From: Candidatus Heimdallarchaeota archaeon
GTDB taxonomy: Archaea; Asgardarchaeota; Heimdallarchaeia; JABLTI01
Reading direction: 5' to 3'
Length of the DNA: 35,953 nucleotides
NCBI GenBank assembly: GCA_019894765.1
Contig: JAGXNT010000035.1
Location: 1-35,953, forward strand
The translations under genes were made by a program, and so were the position numbers. Positions 22,914 to 31,358 of the stretch are shown here, in pieces (position 1 is the stretch's first letter; each line of letters starts with the position of its first letter). The notes under the pieces were generated by a model. The model was not told the DNA's origin, made no database searches, and worked only from the letters and a program-made list of their open reading frames with translations.

Positions 22914-25076
22914 ATGAGTTTCGATCCAACAGATCTAATACCTATTGAATACAGATCTTTATTTGCAATTATATCTCCTATAGAGAAATCAGGTATACTG
23001 AAAATTATAAGAGAAAATTACGCTGAAATGAAGGATAAATACGAAGCGTTATTCCTAGGATTAAAAGGATATTTGACGAAATTCCAAGGTGAAGATATTT
23101 CTTCTCTCGCTTTCATAATGTATGGGCAAATCTCTATGGACCTTACAAAAGAAGAAGATATCTCTGAAATGGCTCGAATTTATCCATTGTCCCCGGAAAT
23201 GCAATTTTACAACATTCAATTGCAAGTGGATAAGGGTATCTTTGATAATATTGAACTAGTAATAAAGAAGTCAAGATTATCTGATGAAGATAGAAACAGA
23301 ATTTTCAATAGGTTGGTTGCTGCAGACAAATTAGCAATGATCATCTTAGATCTTCAAAGCTTTTTACTAGAAATAATGTTTCATGGGATGAAGCAAGAAT
23401 ACGATAAGATTGAAGAGCTATCACAATTTGCAGAAGCGATTTGGAAAAGAGCAGTAAAGTGGGTGGAAGCAAAAGAGATTGTATTTGTTCAAGAATTAGC
23501 TATACGAATGGTTTTACAAAAATCACAGATTTTGATGTCAGCACAGAACCTTGATGCTGCACTTGCGTATTATGAAAGAGACGACATTAAACAAGTATTA
23601 GAATTAAGTCAAAGTACTGTAATGAAAGCCAATATTCTGCATGTAAGTGCTATGCTTTACTATAGTGCTGGACAACCAACTAAAGGATTAGAGTATCTCG
23701 AGAAAGCAGAGCGACTCCTAAGTACGGTTCATGGACGAACCTCTTGGAAATCTACTTTCTATCACAATTTGGCATATATGTATACTTTAGTGGATCCTGA
23801 TAGATGCGTAGGAGCCTATGAAAAGTGCCTAGATCTGGTGGAAGGAACAGGTGATTATCAGTCTATTGCTACTACTCTAAGTAATCTAATTGGTCTTCAT
23901 AATCAAGCTAATAGAAAAGGAGAAGCAAGAAAATATCTCAAGCAATTAGTAGAAATCCTAGATACCAGTGAAGAATTAGTAACTCCTTTCAGAGCATATG
24001 CAGTGGCATCAAATGCCATGTCATTAGATGATTATGTATTAGCAGCAAAATATCTCAAAATCCTAGAAGAAAAGGTAGCACAAGCACCAACATTGATGAA
24101 TAAAGCCATACTCGCAAGCTCAAAATTCGTCTATTATCTTGATGCTGAGATAAATTCAGAATTAGCCTATAAATACGGAGAAGAATCACTTTATTATTAC
24201 AACAAACAAAAAGATTATCTCAATGCTTTAGCCTCTGTTTATAATCTCGTGAATACTGATTTACAGTTTTACAAAATAACCGAAAAAGAACGGTATCTTA
24301 CTGCTGCAAAGAAGAGATTAAACGAATTGTTAACATTGGTAGGAGCTTTGGACCTACCGCAATGGATAGCAATTAAGAATATTACACTTGCAGGTTTTGA
24401 AATTCTTTCACAGAATTTTGATGGTGCAGAGAAACTGATCAATGAAATACCTGATAGCGATGATGAACAAATAACTGCAAACAAGAAAATGATTTCTCAA
24501 TTATTAGAATTCTCGAAAAGAAAAACTTCAGAGGATAAGGAAACTGATAAAGAAACACTATTCCCAGAACCACTTCTAAATGAAATCGCTACCAATAAAG
24601 ACGCTGCAAAAGTCATGGTAATGCATGTTCTTGAGTCAACTATGGAGGAATTAGTCCAATTACCTCAACAAGTTAATCCAATAAAAGCTGATATTAAATT
24701 AATTCTACTAATTAATAATGCGGGATTAACAATTTATACAAAAATCTTTGATGCTCAGAAAATGAATCAACAATTGATTTCTAACTTCATTTCTGCCATC
24801 GATTCATTTGGTAAACAATTATTTGGTACACATGAACCCTATTTCTCAATAAGTAGAGGAAATAACATTATTCTTTATCAAAATGTAACTGATGATTTGA
24901 ACCTTGCTTTAATTGTTACTCAGGAGAATTATGATGCAGTCATGAAGCTGAATACCCTCTCAAAGGAAATTGCTGAGTTCATGATCGATAAATCTCTAGT
25001 AATTAACAAAGAACTCGAAGAATCATCTCCTCTCTACAAATGGTTAGAAGATAAAGTTGCTGAATTGCTTAGTTAA
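22914..25076 (+). CDS. TPR-repeat protein with longin/roadblock-like C-terminal domain
   Basis: 720 residues, no TM helix or signal peptide. Residues about 190-520 are helical repeats of the TPR kind (for example SAMLYYSAGQPTKGLEYLEKA and NLAYMYTLVDPDRCVGAYEKCL). The last 130 residues (about 590-715) form a separate alpha/beta domain: strand IKLILLINNAGLTIYTKIF, helix QLISNFISAIDSFGKQLFG, strands FSISRGNNIILYQNV and LNLALIVTQ, and a closing helix. This is the longin/roadblock-type pattern known from Asgard GTPase-associated proteins, as judged by eye. Inference: a cytoplasmic scaffold joining partners through the TPRs and a GTPase through the C-terminal domain. It is convergent with a roadblock gene. 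Confidence 0.78.
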   Translation: MSFDPTDLIPIEYRSLFAIISPIEKSGILKIIRENYAEMKDKYEALFLGLKGYLTKFQGEDISSLAFIMYGQISMDLTKEEDISEMARIYPLSPEMQFYNIQLQVDKGIFDNIELVIKKSRLSDEDRNRIFNRLVAADKLAMIILDLQSFLLEIMFHGMKQEYDKIEELSQFAEAIWKRAVKWVEAKEIVFVQELAIRMVLQKSQILMSAQNLDAALAYYERDDIKQVLELSQSTVMKANILHVSAMLYYSAGQPTKGLEYLEKAERLLSTVHGRTSWKSTFYHNLAYMYTLVDPDRCVGAYEKCLDLVEGTGDYQSIATTLSNLIGLHNQANRKGEARKYLKQLVEILDTSEELVTPFRAYAVASNAMSLDDYVLAAKYLKILEEKVAQAPTLMNKAILASSKFVYYLDAEINSELAYKYGEESLYYYNKQKDYLNALASVYNLVNTDLQFYKITEKERYLTAAKKRLNELLTLVGALDLPQWIAIKNITLAGFEILSQNFDGAEKLINEIPDSDDEQITANKKMISQLLEFSKRKTSEDKETDKETLFPEPLLNEIATNKDAAKVMVMHVLESTMEELVQLPQQVNPIKADIKLILLINNAGLTIYTKIFDAQKMNQQLISNFISAIDSFGKQLFGTHEPYFSISRGNNIILYQNVTDDLNLALIVTQENYDAVMKLNTLSKEIAEFMIDKSLVINKELEESSPLYKWLEDKVAELLS

Positions 25077-25114
25077 TTCAGCTGATCTCTTATTTTTTCT
25101 GTATAGCTTCACTT

Positions 25115-25159
25115 AGTCTTATTTTTTTAAGACTTCAAACTTCGTCGATAAATCGACGA
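25115..25159 (+). terminator. Two-hairpin 3' element after the TPR-longin gene
   Basis: Hairpin 2, AGTCTTA-T6-TAAGACT (25115-25134), comes first, then hairpin 1, CGTCGA-TAAA-TCGACG (25143-25158), with 9 nt between the core arms. It starts 38 nt after the stop of the plus-strand gene. In the opposite orientation it matches the element at 20167-20209 in order, spacer length and loop length. Confidence 0.6.
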
Positions 25160-25247
25160 GAATAATGGATGATTAAACAAAGATTTATATAAACAATCAT
25201 CTAAGAAAAACCTACTTTTTTAATAAAAAAACTGAGAAAAAAGTGAT

Positions 25248-25733
25248 TTATTCATCACAATATTCTCTGATATATTTAGACGCGATTTCTAAGAGTAGTG
25301 GAATGAATACCTTTTCTTTACCTAGTAATTTTAGGGTTGCTTTAGGCATTTTAGATAAAAGAGAGTTTCTTTTGACTGCAAGTAAAATAAAGCGATCATT
25401 GCAATCAGGAAGATGAATGGATTTCATCCAAATCATGTTAGTTTGGGTAACAAAATAACTTAAGCTAACCCCACCTACACCCAAATAATCTGATAATTTC
25501 TCAGCTGCATCGGTGATCAAACCAGAAGATGCTGAAAAATTGTCTCTATTATCCTGTGGATGCAAATCTTCAGCCATGAGTAAGCCATTATTATCAGTTA
25601 AAACACAAGACAGAAAATTACCCTTTTTCTTTAATTCAGAGAGTATAATGCTAAGAGCTGTGCTGCGTGAAACATTAGGCTTAGTTAACTGTTTCTTCAA
25701 TATCTTATCAAATGCTGCTTCAGGTTTTCCCAT
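25248..25733 (-). CDS. Roadblock/LC7-domain protein
   Basis: 161 residues. Residues about 20-160 show a roadblock fold: helix STALSIILSELKKKG, strands FLSCVLTDNNGLLMAED, a helix ITDAAEKLSDYLG, strands SLSYFVTQTNMIWMKSIHL and RFILLAVKR, and a C-terminal helix. The FLSCVLTDNNGLLMAE hairpin is typical of the family, in which such proteins form dimers that serve as GTPase platforms or activators (Ragulator and MglB are known examples). No GTPase gene is directly adjacent; two Rag-like genes lie 2.5-5.5 kb away. ATG at 25733 has no clear ribosome binding site. Confidence 0.82.
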   Translation of the reverse strand: MGKPEAAFDKILKKQLTKPNVSRSTALSIILSELKKKGNFLSCVLTDNNGLLMAEDLHPQDNRDNFSASSGLITDAAEKLSDYLGVGGVSLSYFVTQTNMIWMKSIHLPDCNDRFILLAVKRNSLLSKMPKATLKLLGKEKVFIPLLLEIASKYIREYCDE

Positions 25734-25897
25734 AATAAGTCACTTTCAAGTTAATTTTTTTTTAAATTAAGGGCAAGATTCACATTGAATTTAATGTATA
25801 ATAATCTTATTCCATTTACATAAGTCAAGCATTTTTGGGTGGATTCATAAGAAAATACAAATACTAAATTTAAGTCTTTAATTTAAGGGTGTTAATT

Positions 25898-27310
25898 TTG
25901 ACAAAAGAAAAACCATTAGAGAAAATTGAAAGAATGGTAACTACCATAATGCAGCAAATGAAAATTCCCGGATTAAGTTTAACTGTAGTAGAAAATGGGA
26001 AAGCAATTTATACTAAAGGAATTGGTGCAAGAACACTAAAGGGAAATTTGCCTGCAACACCAGATACACTTTACGGAATAGGTTCTGTAACAAAATCATT
26101 TACTTGTATAGCAATAATGCAACTAGCAGAACAAGGTAAGCTAAAAATCGATGATCCAGTTTCCAAGCATATAGACTTCAAAATTGGGAAAGAAGATAAA
26201 CCAATACTTATTGAACATCTAATGTCACATTCATCAGGAATACCTAATCTTGGAATTGCATCAGTTCTAATTCGAAGACATTCATTTCCTGATTTGGAAT
26301 CATTTGTCCCAATAAGTAGTGCAGAAGATTGGTTAATGCTTGCTAATTCAGCACAAGATGAAATAGTTGATGAACCGTTAAAACGCTTCTTCTATTTCAA
26401 TGGAGGTTATGCATTATTAGGATTAGTAATTGAAGCGGTTTCAGGAATGAAGTATACTGATTATATAAACGAGTATATTTTGAAACCACTAGCAATGAAT
26501 CGTTCAACATATCTAAGAGAAGAATTTGAGAAAGAAGAAGACCGAATGACTGCTTATGCAACAGAAAAAGGCAAAGTAAAAGAGTCAATACATCCGTTTG
26601 ACAACTTAATATATGCCGCAGGAGGACTACTTTCTTCAGTCAAGGAAATGGAAAACTATCTACAAATGTATCTTAATGAAGGAACATTCAAAGGAAAGCA
26701 AATACTAAAACCGGAATCTATCAAAAAAATGATGGACCCAATGATTCAAGGTACACAAGGCGTTTTTGGAAAAGTGTATTATTGTTTCGGTTTAGCTAGA
26801 ACAGAGGATTTCTTTGGAGAAACATTGATTGCTCATGGAGGATCCACAGCAGTATCAAGTGCTCATTTAGCATTTATTCCAAAGAAAAAAATGGGCGTAG
26901 TTATAGAAGGAAACGTAGGAAATGCAGAAGGAGGATTTATTGCCCAAGCTATTTTGGCAAGTCTATTAGGTAAAAATCCCTCTGAAGATCATCCAGCATT
27001 GCGACTTGAATTGAAATTAAGACAATTAGTTGGAAGTTATCAAACTTTTAAAGGAATAAACAAAGCTGAAATTGTCAAAATTGGACAACAACTATACTTC
27101 AAAGATCCGGAACAAGACTGTCCATCATTCCCAATTATTCCACAAACAGATGCAATGAAGAACTACAAATTCTGGATGCCAGCTGGAATAACAAAGTTCC
27201 CATGTGAATTTATTGTTGATTCAAAAACCGGTAAAACTAGCTTTATTTTTGAAAGAAATGTTTACCACAAAATTGGTCCCATTAAACCAAAGAAGAAAGA
27301 GAAAAAGTAA
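25898..27310 (+). CDS. Serine hydrolase of the class C beta-lactamase fold
   Basis: 470 residues. All three active-site motifs are present: Ser63-Val-Thr-Lys66 (SxxK), Tyr166-Phe-Asn168 (YxN) and His313-Gly-Gly315 (the KTG-equivalent). A region of about 120 residues after the catalytic domain resembles the C-terminal domain often attached to this family. These enzymes act as esterases, peptidases or beta-lactamases; the archaeal members lack known substrates. No signal peptide, so it is cytoplasmic. Start TTG at 25898 is chosen because AAGGG ends eight nt before it; the in-frame GTG at 25889 overlaps that ribosome binding site. Confidence 0.9.
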   Translation: MTKEKPLEKIERMVTTIMQQMKIPGLSLTVVENGKAIYTKGIGARTLKGNLPATPDTLYGIGSVTKSFTCIAIMQLAEQGKLKIDDPVSKHIDFKIGKEDKPILIEHLMSHSSGIPNLGIASVLIRRHSFPDLESFVPISSAEDWLMLANSAQDEIVDEPLKRFFYFNGGYALLGLVIEAVSGMKYTDYINEYILKPLAMNRSTYLREEFEKEEDRMTAYATEKGKVKESIHPFDNLIYAAGGLLSSVKEMENYLQMYLNEGTFKGKQILKPESIKKMMDPMIQGTQGVFGKVYYCFGLARTEDFFGETLIAHGGSTAVSSAHLAFIPKKKMGVVIEGNVGNAEGGFIAQAILASLLGKNPSEDHPALRLELKLRQLVGSYQTFKGINKAEIVKIGQQLYFKDPEQDCPSFPIIPQTDAMKNYKFWMPAGITKFPCEFIVDSKTGKTSFIFERNVYHKIGPIKPKKKEKK

Positions 27311-27330
27311 GGTTTAACCTTATCTTTTCT
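27308..27330 (+). terminator. Short hairpin with T-rich tail
   Basis: TAAGGT-TTA-ACCTTA (27308-27322), with the arm starting in the TAA stop codon, followed by TCTTTTCTTTC. It occupies the 22-nt gap between convergent genes and could serve either strand. Confidence 0.55.
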
Positions 27331-27332
27331 TT

Positions 27333-28136
27333 CTATTTCTGAAGTAATCTTTCTAATAAAGTGAATTCTTCTTTCTGATTGTTAAAGTTTAAATCACTAG
27401 TAACAAGGGAGATACTTACACATTCTAGAGCAATAGCTTCTATGTCACTCCCGGCTGGTGCTTCTTTGATAGGATCACCCCAGAAGAAGTAATAATCATT
27501 TTGCCTTGGATCCTTTCGCAATTCAGGTCTGAAAACTAAGAATTTGCTTGCTAATTTTGTTATTTTTACTGGTGTTTCAAAAGTGGCATTAAAGGGGAAA
27601 TTAACATTAATGAAAGCTAATTTTTCGGGGAAATCCATCTCAAGAACTTGTTGAGTCATCTTAGCAGCAATTTTAGCTGTATTACTAAATGTCTCAGCAG
27701 TAGGAGTAACAAAGTAATGGGCTGGATTGACATGCATTGAGAAAGCAATTGCTGGAACATCGTAAAAAGAAGCTTCAAAAGCAGCAGCACAAGTTCCAGA
27801 AGTTAAAACAATATGAGAAGAGATATTTAATCCTTGATTTATCCCAGCGACCACAAGATCAAATGGTCCTTCTTCTAAGGCATTTAATCCAAAAATAACA
27901 GCATCAGCTGAAGAACCAGTAATTGAATAACCAGAGATATCAGGAGTGATTTCTTCCTTTTCTACGCGCACAATTTGATTAATGGTAATCGCTTTTCCTT
28001 CTGCACTTCGTTGAACATGGGAGGTAATAATAGTTACATCAGCAAATTTAGCAAGCTCAGAGTAAAGCTGAAGTAAACCAGTACTTCGAATACCATCATC
28101 ACAAGTAAGAAGGATTTTTTTTCTATCTGAAGACAT
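27333..28136 (-). CDS. surE: SurE family 5'/3'-nucleotidase
   Basis: 267 residues; SurE enzymes are metal-dependent nucleoside-monophosphate phosphatases. Motifs: ILLTCDDGI at the N-terminus with the metal-binding Asp pair (13-14), HVQRSAEGKAIT, GINQGLN and SGTCAAAFEA, then a Pro-rich VNPAHY and INVNFPFN. The usual TNDDG reads TCDDG here: the Asn before the Asp pair is Cys, a small change near the metal site. GTCAAA replaces the more common GTVGAA. ATG at 28136 has a TATA-like AATTAAAAAC about 25 nt upstream and no ribosome binding site, suggesting a leaderless mRNA. Confidence 0.92.
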   Translation of the reverse strand: MSSDRKKILLTCDDGIRSTGLLQLYSELAKFADVTIITSHVQRSAEGKAITINQIVRVEKEEITPDISGYSITGSSADAVIFGLNALEEGPFDLVVAGINQGLNISSHIVLTSGTCAAAFEASFYDVPAIAFSMHVNPAHYFVTPTAETFSNTAKIAAKMTQQVLEMDFPEKLAFINVNFPFNATFETPVKITKLASKFLVFRPELRKDPRQNDYYFFWGDPIKEAPAGSDIEAIALECVSISLVTSDLNFNNQKEEFTLLERLLQK

Positions 28137-28281
28137 AATGCTATATTTCTAAACCATGTAGTTTTTAATTGTTGGTCTTAGTCAGATTATACCTAAAAGG
28201 GAAAATTGTCGAAAAATGACGAAATACAAAGATTAAAAATAGCGATTAGAAATGAAATAAAATAACGAGATTGGTGTAATT

Positions 28282-29511
28282 ATGCCTCTTTCAGCTAGCG
28301 ATTTAGAATCAAAGGTTATAGTCTTAGGACTTTCACAATCAGGAAAAACATCCATACGACAAGTTGTTTTTGAAGGATTTACCCCGGAAGCAACAGCACT
28401 AAACCCCGCAACAGTGAGAATAAATAGAAAATTGTTCAATCTAGCAGGTGGAGGAATAAATTTGTTCGACATCGGAGGTCAAACGAACTATCTCGACGAA
28501 ATTTTCCAACAATATAAGGAACGAACTTTCACAGATGTCCGAGCAGCGATTTTCGTTGTTGATCTTTCCGATGCAGCCAATGTAATGCGTTCAAAATATT
28601 ATTTTGATATGACACTAAAGAACTTAGGTGATATGAGTCAAACAGCTCGAATCTATGTTTTTGCTCATAAAATAGATGTTGTTCCAATGAATAAACGCAA
28701 TTCAATTGTTAAATCAATTGGAGATATATTTGAAGTTGACAAATTTGATAACGTCAAGATTTTTGGAACCTCAATTTTTGACAATACTGTTTGGGAAGCA
28801 ATGCAAGAAGTGCTCTCCTATGTTTATCCTCGTGATGACGTTAAAACAACCGAAATAAAAGGCATTGTAAGTAACTACAACCTAGAATTTTTAGCCCTTT
28901 CAACTTCCCAGGGTTTGATCTTGTATTCTGAGCCCGAAATTGTTTCGGGTGTCAATTTTCAGAGATTGAAAAACGAGCTTGCTAAAGCATACTTTCCTGG
29001 TATGATTCTTGAAAAAGCCATTTTCGCTTATGGAAACTATACCATCTTTATGAAAGAAGTTAATGATGATTTAATTGTAACTTCGATTTTTCCAGAAAGA
29101 ACAGAACTTATGGTTGCTCAAGCTAATTTCGACGACTTAAGTAATCAGATTAGTGGTTTATTCCAACCTGATGAGCTCTTAGGGCAAGCAAAGTTAAAAA
29201 TGAAGAAAACTCTTGCGGATTATCTTAAAGAACAAAAAGTCAAAAATGTCAATGATATAGAAATTAAATTTGACTCCAAAATAGGTGTTAAATGTGATAT
29301 TTGCGGGAAACAGATTCAGAAATCTGTGCTAGATATAGCTTTAGAAAATTCGGAACAACTTGAAAGAGGTATCAAAATAAGTTCTGGGATGGGTTCTTCA
29401 TCTATAGAAATTTATCCCGTTCATGAATGCGTTGAAGGGATCAGAGAAATTCCAGTCATACTTGACAACAATTTAGAATATCGTAGATACGAGAAAAGTA
29501 GACCAATATAG
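28282..29511 (+). CDS. Rag/Gtr-like GTPase with C-terminal zinc module
   Basis: 409 residues. G domain: P-loop GLSQSGKTS, DIGGQTNYLDEIF for G3 (the Rag family has a GGQ here), and AHKID for G4, the HKxD form that marks Rag/Gtr GTPases. Residues about 195-300 form a roadblock-like domain (FLALSTSQGLILYSE, then IFAYGNYTIFMKEV), as in eukaryotic Rags. A third part, about 325-409, holds Cys338-x2-Cys341 and His381-x-Cys383 (CDICGK...VHEC) and ends with ILDNNLEYRRYEK; eukaryotic Rags lack this, and the folliculin-like candidate at 16339 starts with it. ATG has GGTG five nt upstream. Probably one half of a Rag-type heterodimer with the convergent gene. Confidence 0.9.
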   Translation: MPLSASDLESKVIVLGLSQSGKTSIRQVVFEGFTPEATALNPATVRINRKLFNLAGGGINLFDIGGQTNYLDEIFQQYKERTFTDVRAAIFVVDLSDAANVMRSKYYFDMTLKNLGDMSQTARIYVFAHKIDVVPMNKRNSIVKSIGDIFEVDKFDNVKIFGTSIFDNTVWEAMQEVLSYVYPRDDVKTTEIKGIVSNYNLEFLALSTSQGLILYSEPEIVSGVNFQRLKNELAKAYFPGMILEKAIFAYGNYTIFMKEVNDDLIVTSIFPERTELMVAQANFDDLSNQISGLFQPDELLGQAKLKMKKTLADYLKEQKVKNVNDIEIKFDSKIGVKCDICGKQIQKSVLDIALENSEQLERGIKISSGMGSSSIEIYPVHECVEGIREIPVILDNNLEYRRYEKSRPI

Positions 29512-29547
29512 TAATTATAATACACATCTAATATTCTAACTCAAAAA

Positions 29548-31269
29548 TTATGCTTCAGTTTTCTTCTCTTTTTTCAGAAATTCTGCTAAGTTTTTCAAAT
29601 CTTCCTCTGTTAAATCGAGATTAGAAGCTTGGATTTGAATCTGTTTGATTGCATATCTTTTGCGTTCTTCTTTAATTCGCTCCATAAATCTAGAACCTTT
29701 CTTCTTAACCGGTTGAGGTGTCTCTACCACTACTTCTTCCATGACTGGTTCAGGTGTTTGCTCCTCAACAATTACTGGAGCTTCAACTTCCGTTACTTCT
29801 GGTGTTTCAACCATTTCTTCAATAGGAGCTTCTATTGGTTCTTCTGCAGTAATAGCTTCAACTGGTTCTTCAATAGGCATTTCAGCAGTAAGATCCGGTT
29901 CTAAAATGGCTTCTGTTTCAGGTTCAATTAATGTAGTAGATTCGGGAACTGGAGCTAAAACTTTTTCAGGTTCTGGAACTGGAGCTATAGGTTCAACTTC
30001 TGCTATTTCCTCAATTTCATGTTTTTCTTTAATTTTATTAACAAAAGTGAATAAACTCTGCCCTTCATCTGCAACTGGTTCTTCAACTATAACAGGTGCT
30101 TTTGCAGCTACTGCTACTGAAGCAGCAACAACTTCTTTGGATTTTGGAAGAGCTTCACTGATAGCTTTTTCCTCGATTTTTTCTTCTGTATCAATGGATT
30201 GGGAAAATCGAGTTATGAGACCATAAAGATTTTTTGTTTTGTCTTCTGTAATGGGTGAAAATGATGTGATAAGTAAGTAATTCTTCTCCATACTGACAAT
30301 CATCCCATGAACCTTTTCATTTGATGCAGTAACAACATTAACTGTGGAACCATTGTCAAATTTTTGTTCACTGATACTTGCTTTGAATTCTTGCAAAGCT
30401 ACAATGTAGTCAATAGATCTTTCAACATCAACAGAAGCTTGTGCAGAAGTTCCAATAACTGGAGAAAGTGTCTCTTTATCAATTAATACAATTTCAGTGA
30501 TATCATGTTCTTTGAGATCTAATTGTATAGTCGATTTACCATAAGTTGGTAGTGTTCCACCGTGTTCTGGTTTTAAGTAATCCATAAGTTGACGAATTCT
30601 TGGATCTTCTCGATGATCTACAACGTAACTCTGGAATTCTTCGCTTTCCTCGACTTTCTTCCCAAGATCCTCAATTAATTCGAAACGCTGAATATTCATA
30701 TCTGCATCTTTCATAAGTTGATAGACTAATTCTATCAAACTATCAGCATAATAAATGCTACTCGGCTCAAATCGGATGTCGTATTTAGGATCATCAAAAT
30801 CTCTTTTTATTTGGTCAATCAAAGAAACAAGTTCTTCTGGTTGAATCTTATCAACTTTATGGCAAAGAACTGCAATATGGCCTTCTGGATTTTCTTTCTT
30901 AAATTGACGAATGGTGAAACTGAATCTTCGTTCTGATTCCTCAAAATTTTCAGGATGAGTCAAATCAATGATCCAAATTAGTAATTTTACATTAGAGAAT
31001 ACAAGATGTCGGAATTGAGTAACTGCTTCATTCCAATAACTTTCTTGTCCTCCGGAATCAATGACTATATTCTTCTTGTCATCATCAATGAATTGACGCT
31101 CATAATGAATAGTAGCCATATATCCTTCTACTTCTTCCGGTTTCTTACCAAAGAACACAACATCCTTTATAGCTGTTTTACCAGCTTGTTGTAAACCCAT
31201 AAGGAGGATTTTATCCTCATCTTGCGGTTTACCGTCTTTTTGTTGTAATTCTTCAAATAAGTATGACAT
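29548..31269 (-). CDS. Rag/Gtr-like GTPase with acidic Pro/Glu-rich tail
   Basis: 573 residues. G domain: MGLQQAGKT (P-loop), VIDSGGQESYW (G3) and CHKVDKI (G4, HKxD), all Rag/Gtr hallmarks. A roadblock-like domain follows (about 245-355: IVLIDKETLSPVIG, then NVVTASNEKVHGMIVSMEKNYLLITSF). Then comes a low-complexity region of about 130 residues full of Glu, Pro and Val, and a conserved-looking basic/helical end (RFMERIKEERKRY...LTEEDLKNLAEFLKK) that may bind a partner. Start is ATG at 31269, three nt after GTGATC, which matches the archaeal 16S 3' end; an in-frame GTG at 31278 lies inside that site. Encoded 90 nt downstream of the large receptor-like gene on the same strand. Confidence 0.9.
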   Translation of the reverse strand: MSYLFEELQQKDGKPQDEDKILLMGLQQAGKTAIKDVVFFGKKPEEVEGYMATIHYERQFIDDDKKNIVIDSGGQESYWNEAVTQFRHLVFSNVKLLIWIIDLTHPENFEESERRFSFTIRQFKKENPEGHIAVLCHKVDKIQPEELVSLIDQIKRDFDDPKYDIRFEPSSIYYADSLIELVYQLMKDADMNIQRFELIEDLGKKVEESEEFQSYVVDHREDPRIRQLMDYLKPEHGGTLPTYGKSTIQLDLKEHDITEIVLIDKETLSPVIGTSAQASVDVERSIDYIVALQEFKASISEQKFDNGSTVNVVTASNEKVHGMIVSMEKNYLLITSFSPITEDKTKNLYGLITRFSQSIDTEEKIEEKAISEALPKSKEVVAASVAVAAKAPVIVEEPVADEGQSLFTFVNKIKEKHEIEEIAEVEPIAPVPEPEKVLAPVPESTTLIEPETEAILEPDLTAEMPIEEPVEAITAEEPIEAPIEEMVETPEVTEVEAPVIVEEQTPEPVMEEVVVETPQPVKKKGSRFMERIKEERKRYAIKQIQIQASNLDLTEEDLKNLAEFLKKEKKTEA

Positions 31270-31358
31270 GTCGATCACTGGAATTTGTGTTTGTAGTTAA
31301 CTGTAATCTTTTAAGCTTTTGTCTTGATATCAATATTACTGTTTACGCAATTTTGTCG

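Noticed and set aside
19398..25158. CRISPR array made of the repeated CGTCGA palindromes
   Set aside because: Copies are kilobases apart with no regular spacers and no cas genes.
28206..28224. Another CGTCGA hairpin upstream of the Rag-like gene
   Set aside because: TTGTCGAAAAATGACGAA resembles the motif but the arms do not pair well (a base is missing), so it was not counted as a copy.
29741..30226. Ser/Gly/Thr-rich plus-strand reading frame
   Set aside because: It is the antisense shadow of the acidic Glu/Pro/Val-rich tail of the Rag-like protein; repetitive codons keep the opposite strand open.
31270..31278. GTG start at 31278 for the acidic-tail Rag-like protein
   Set aside because: That GTG is part of the GTGATC ribosome binding site that serves the ATG at 31269.
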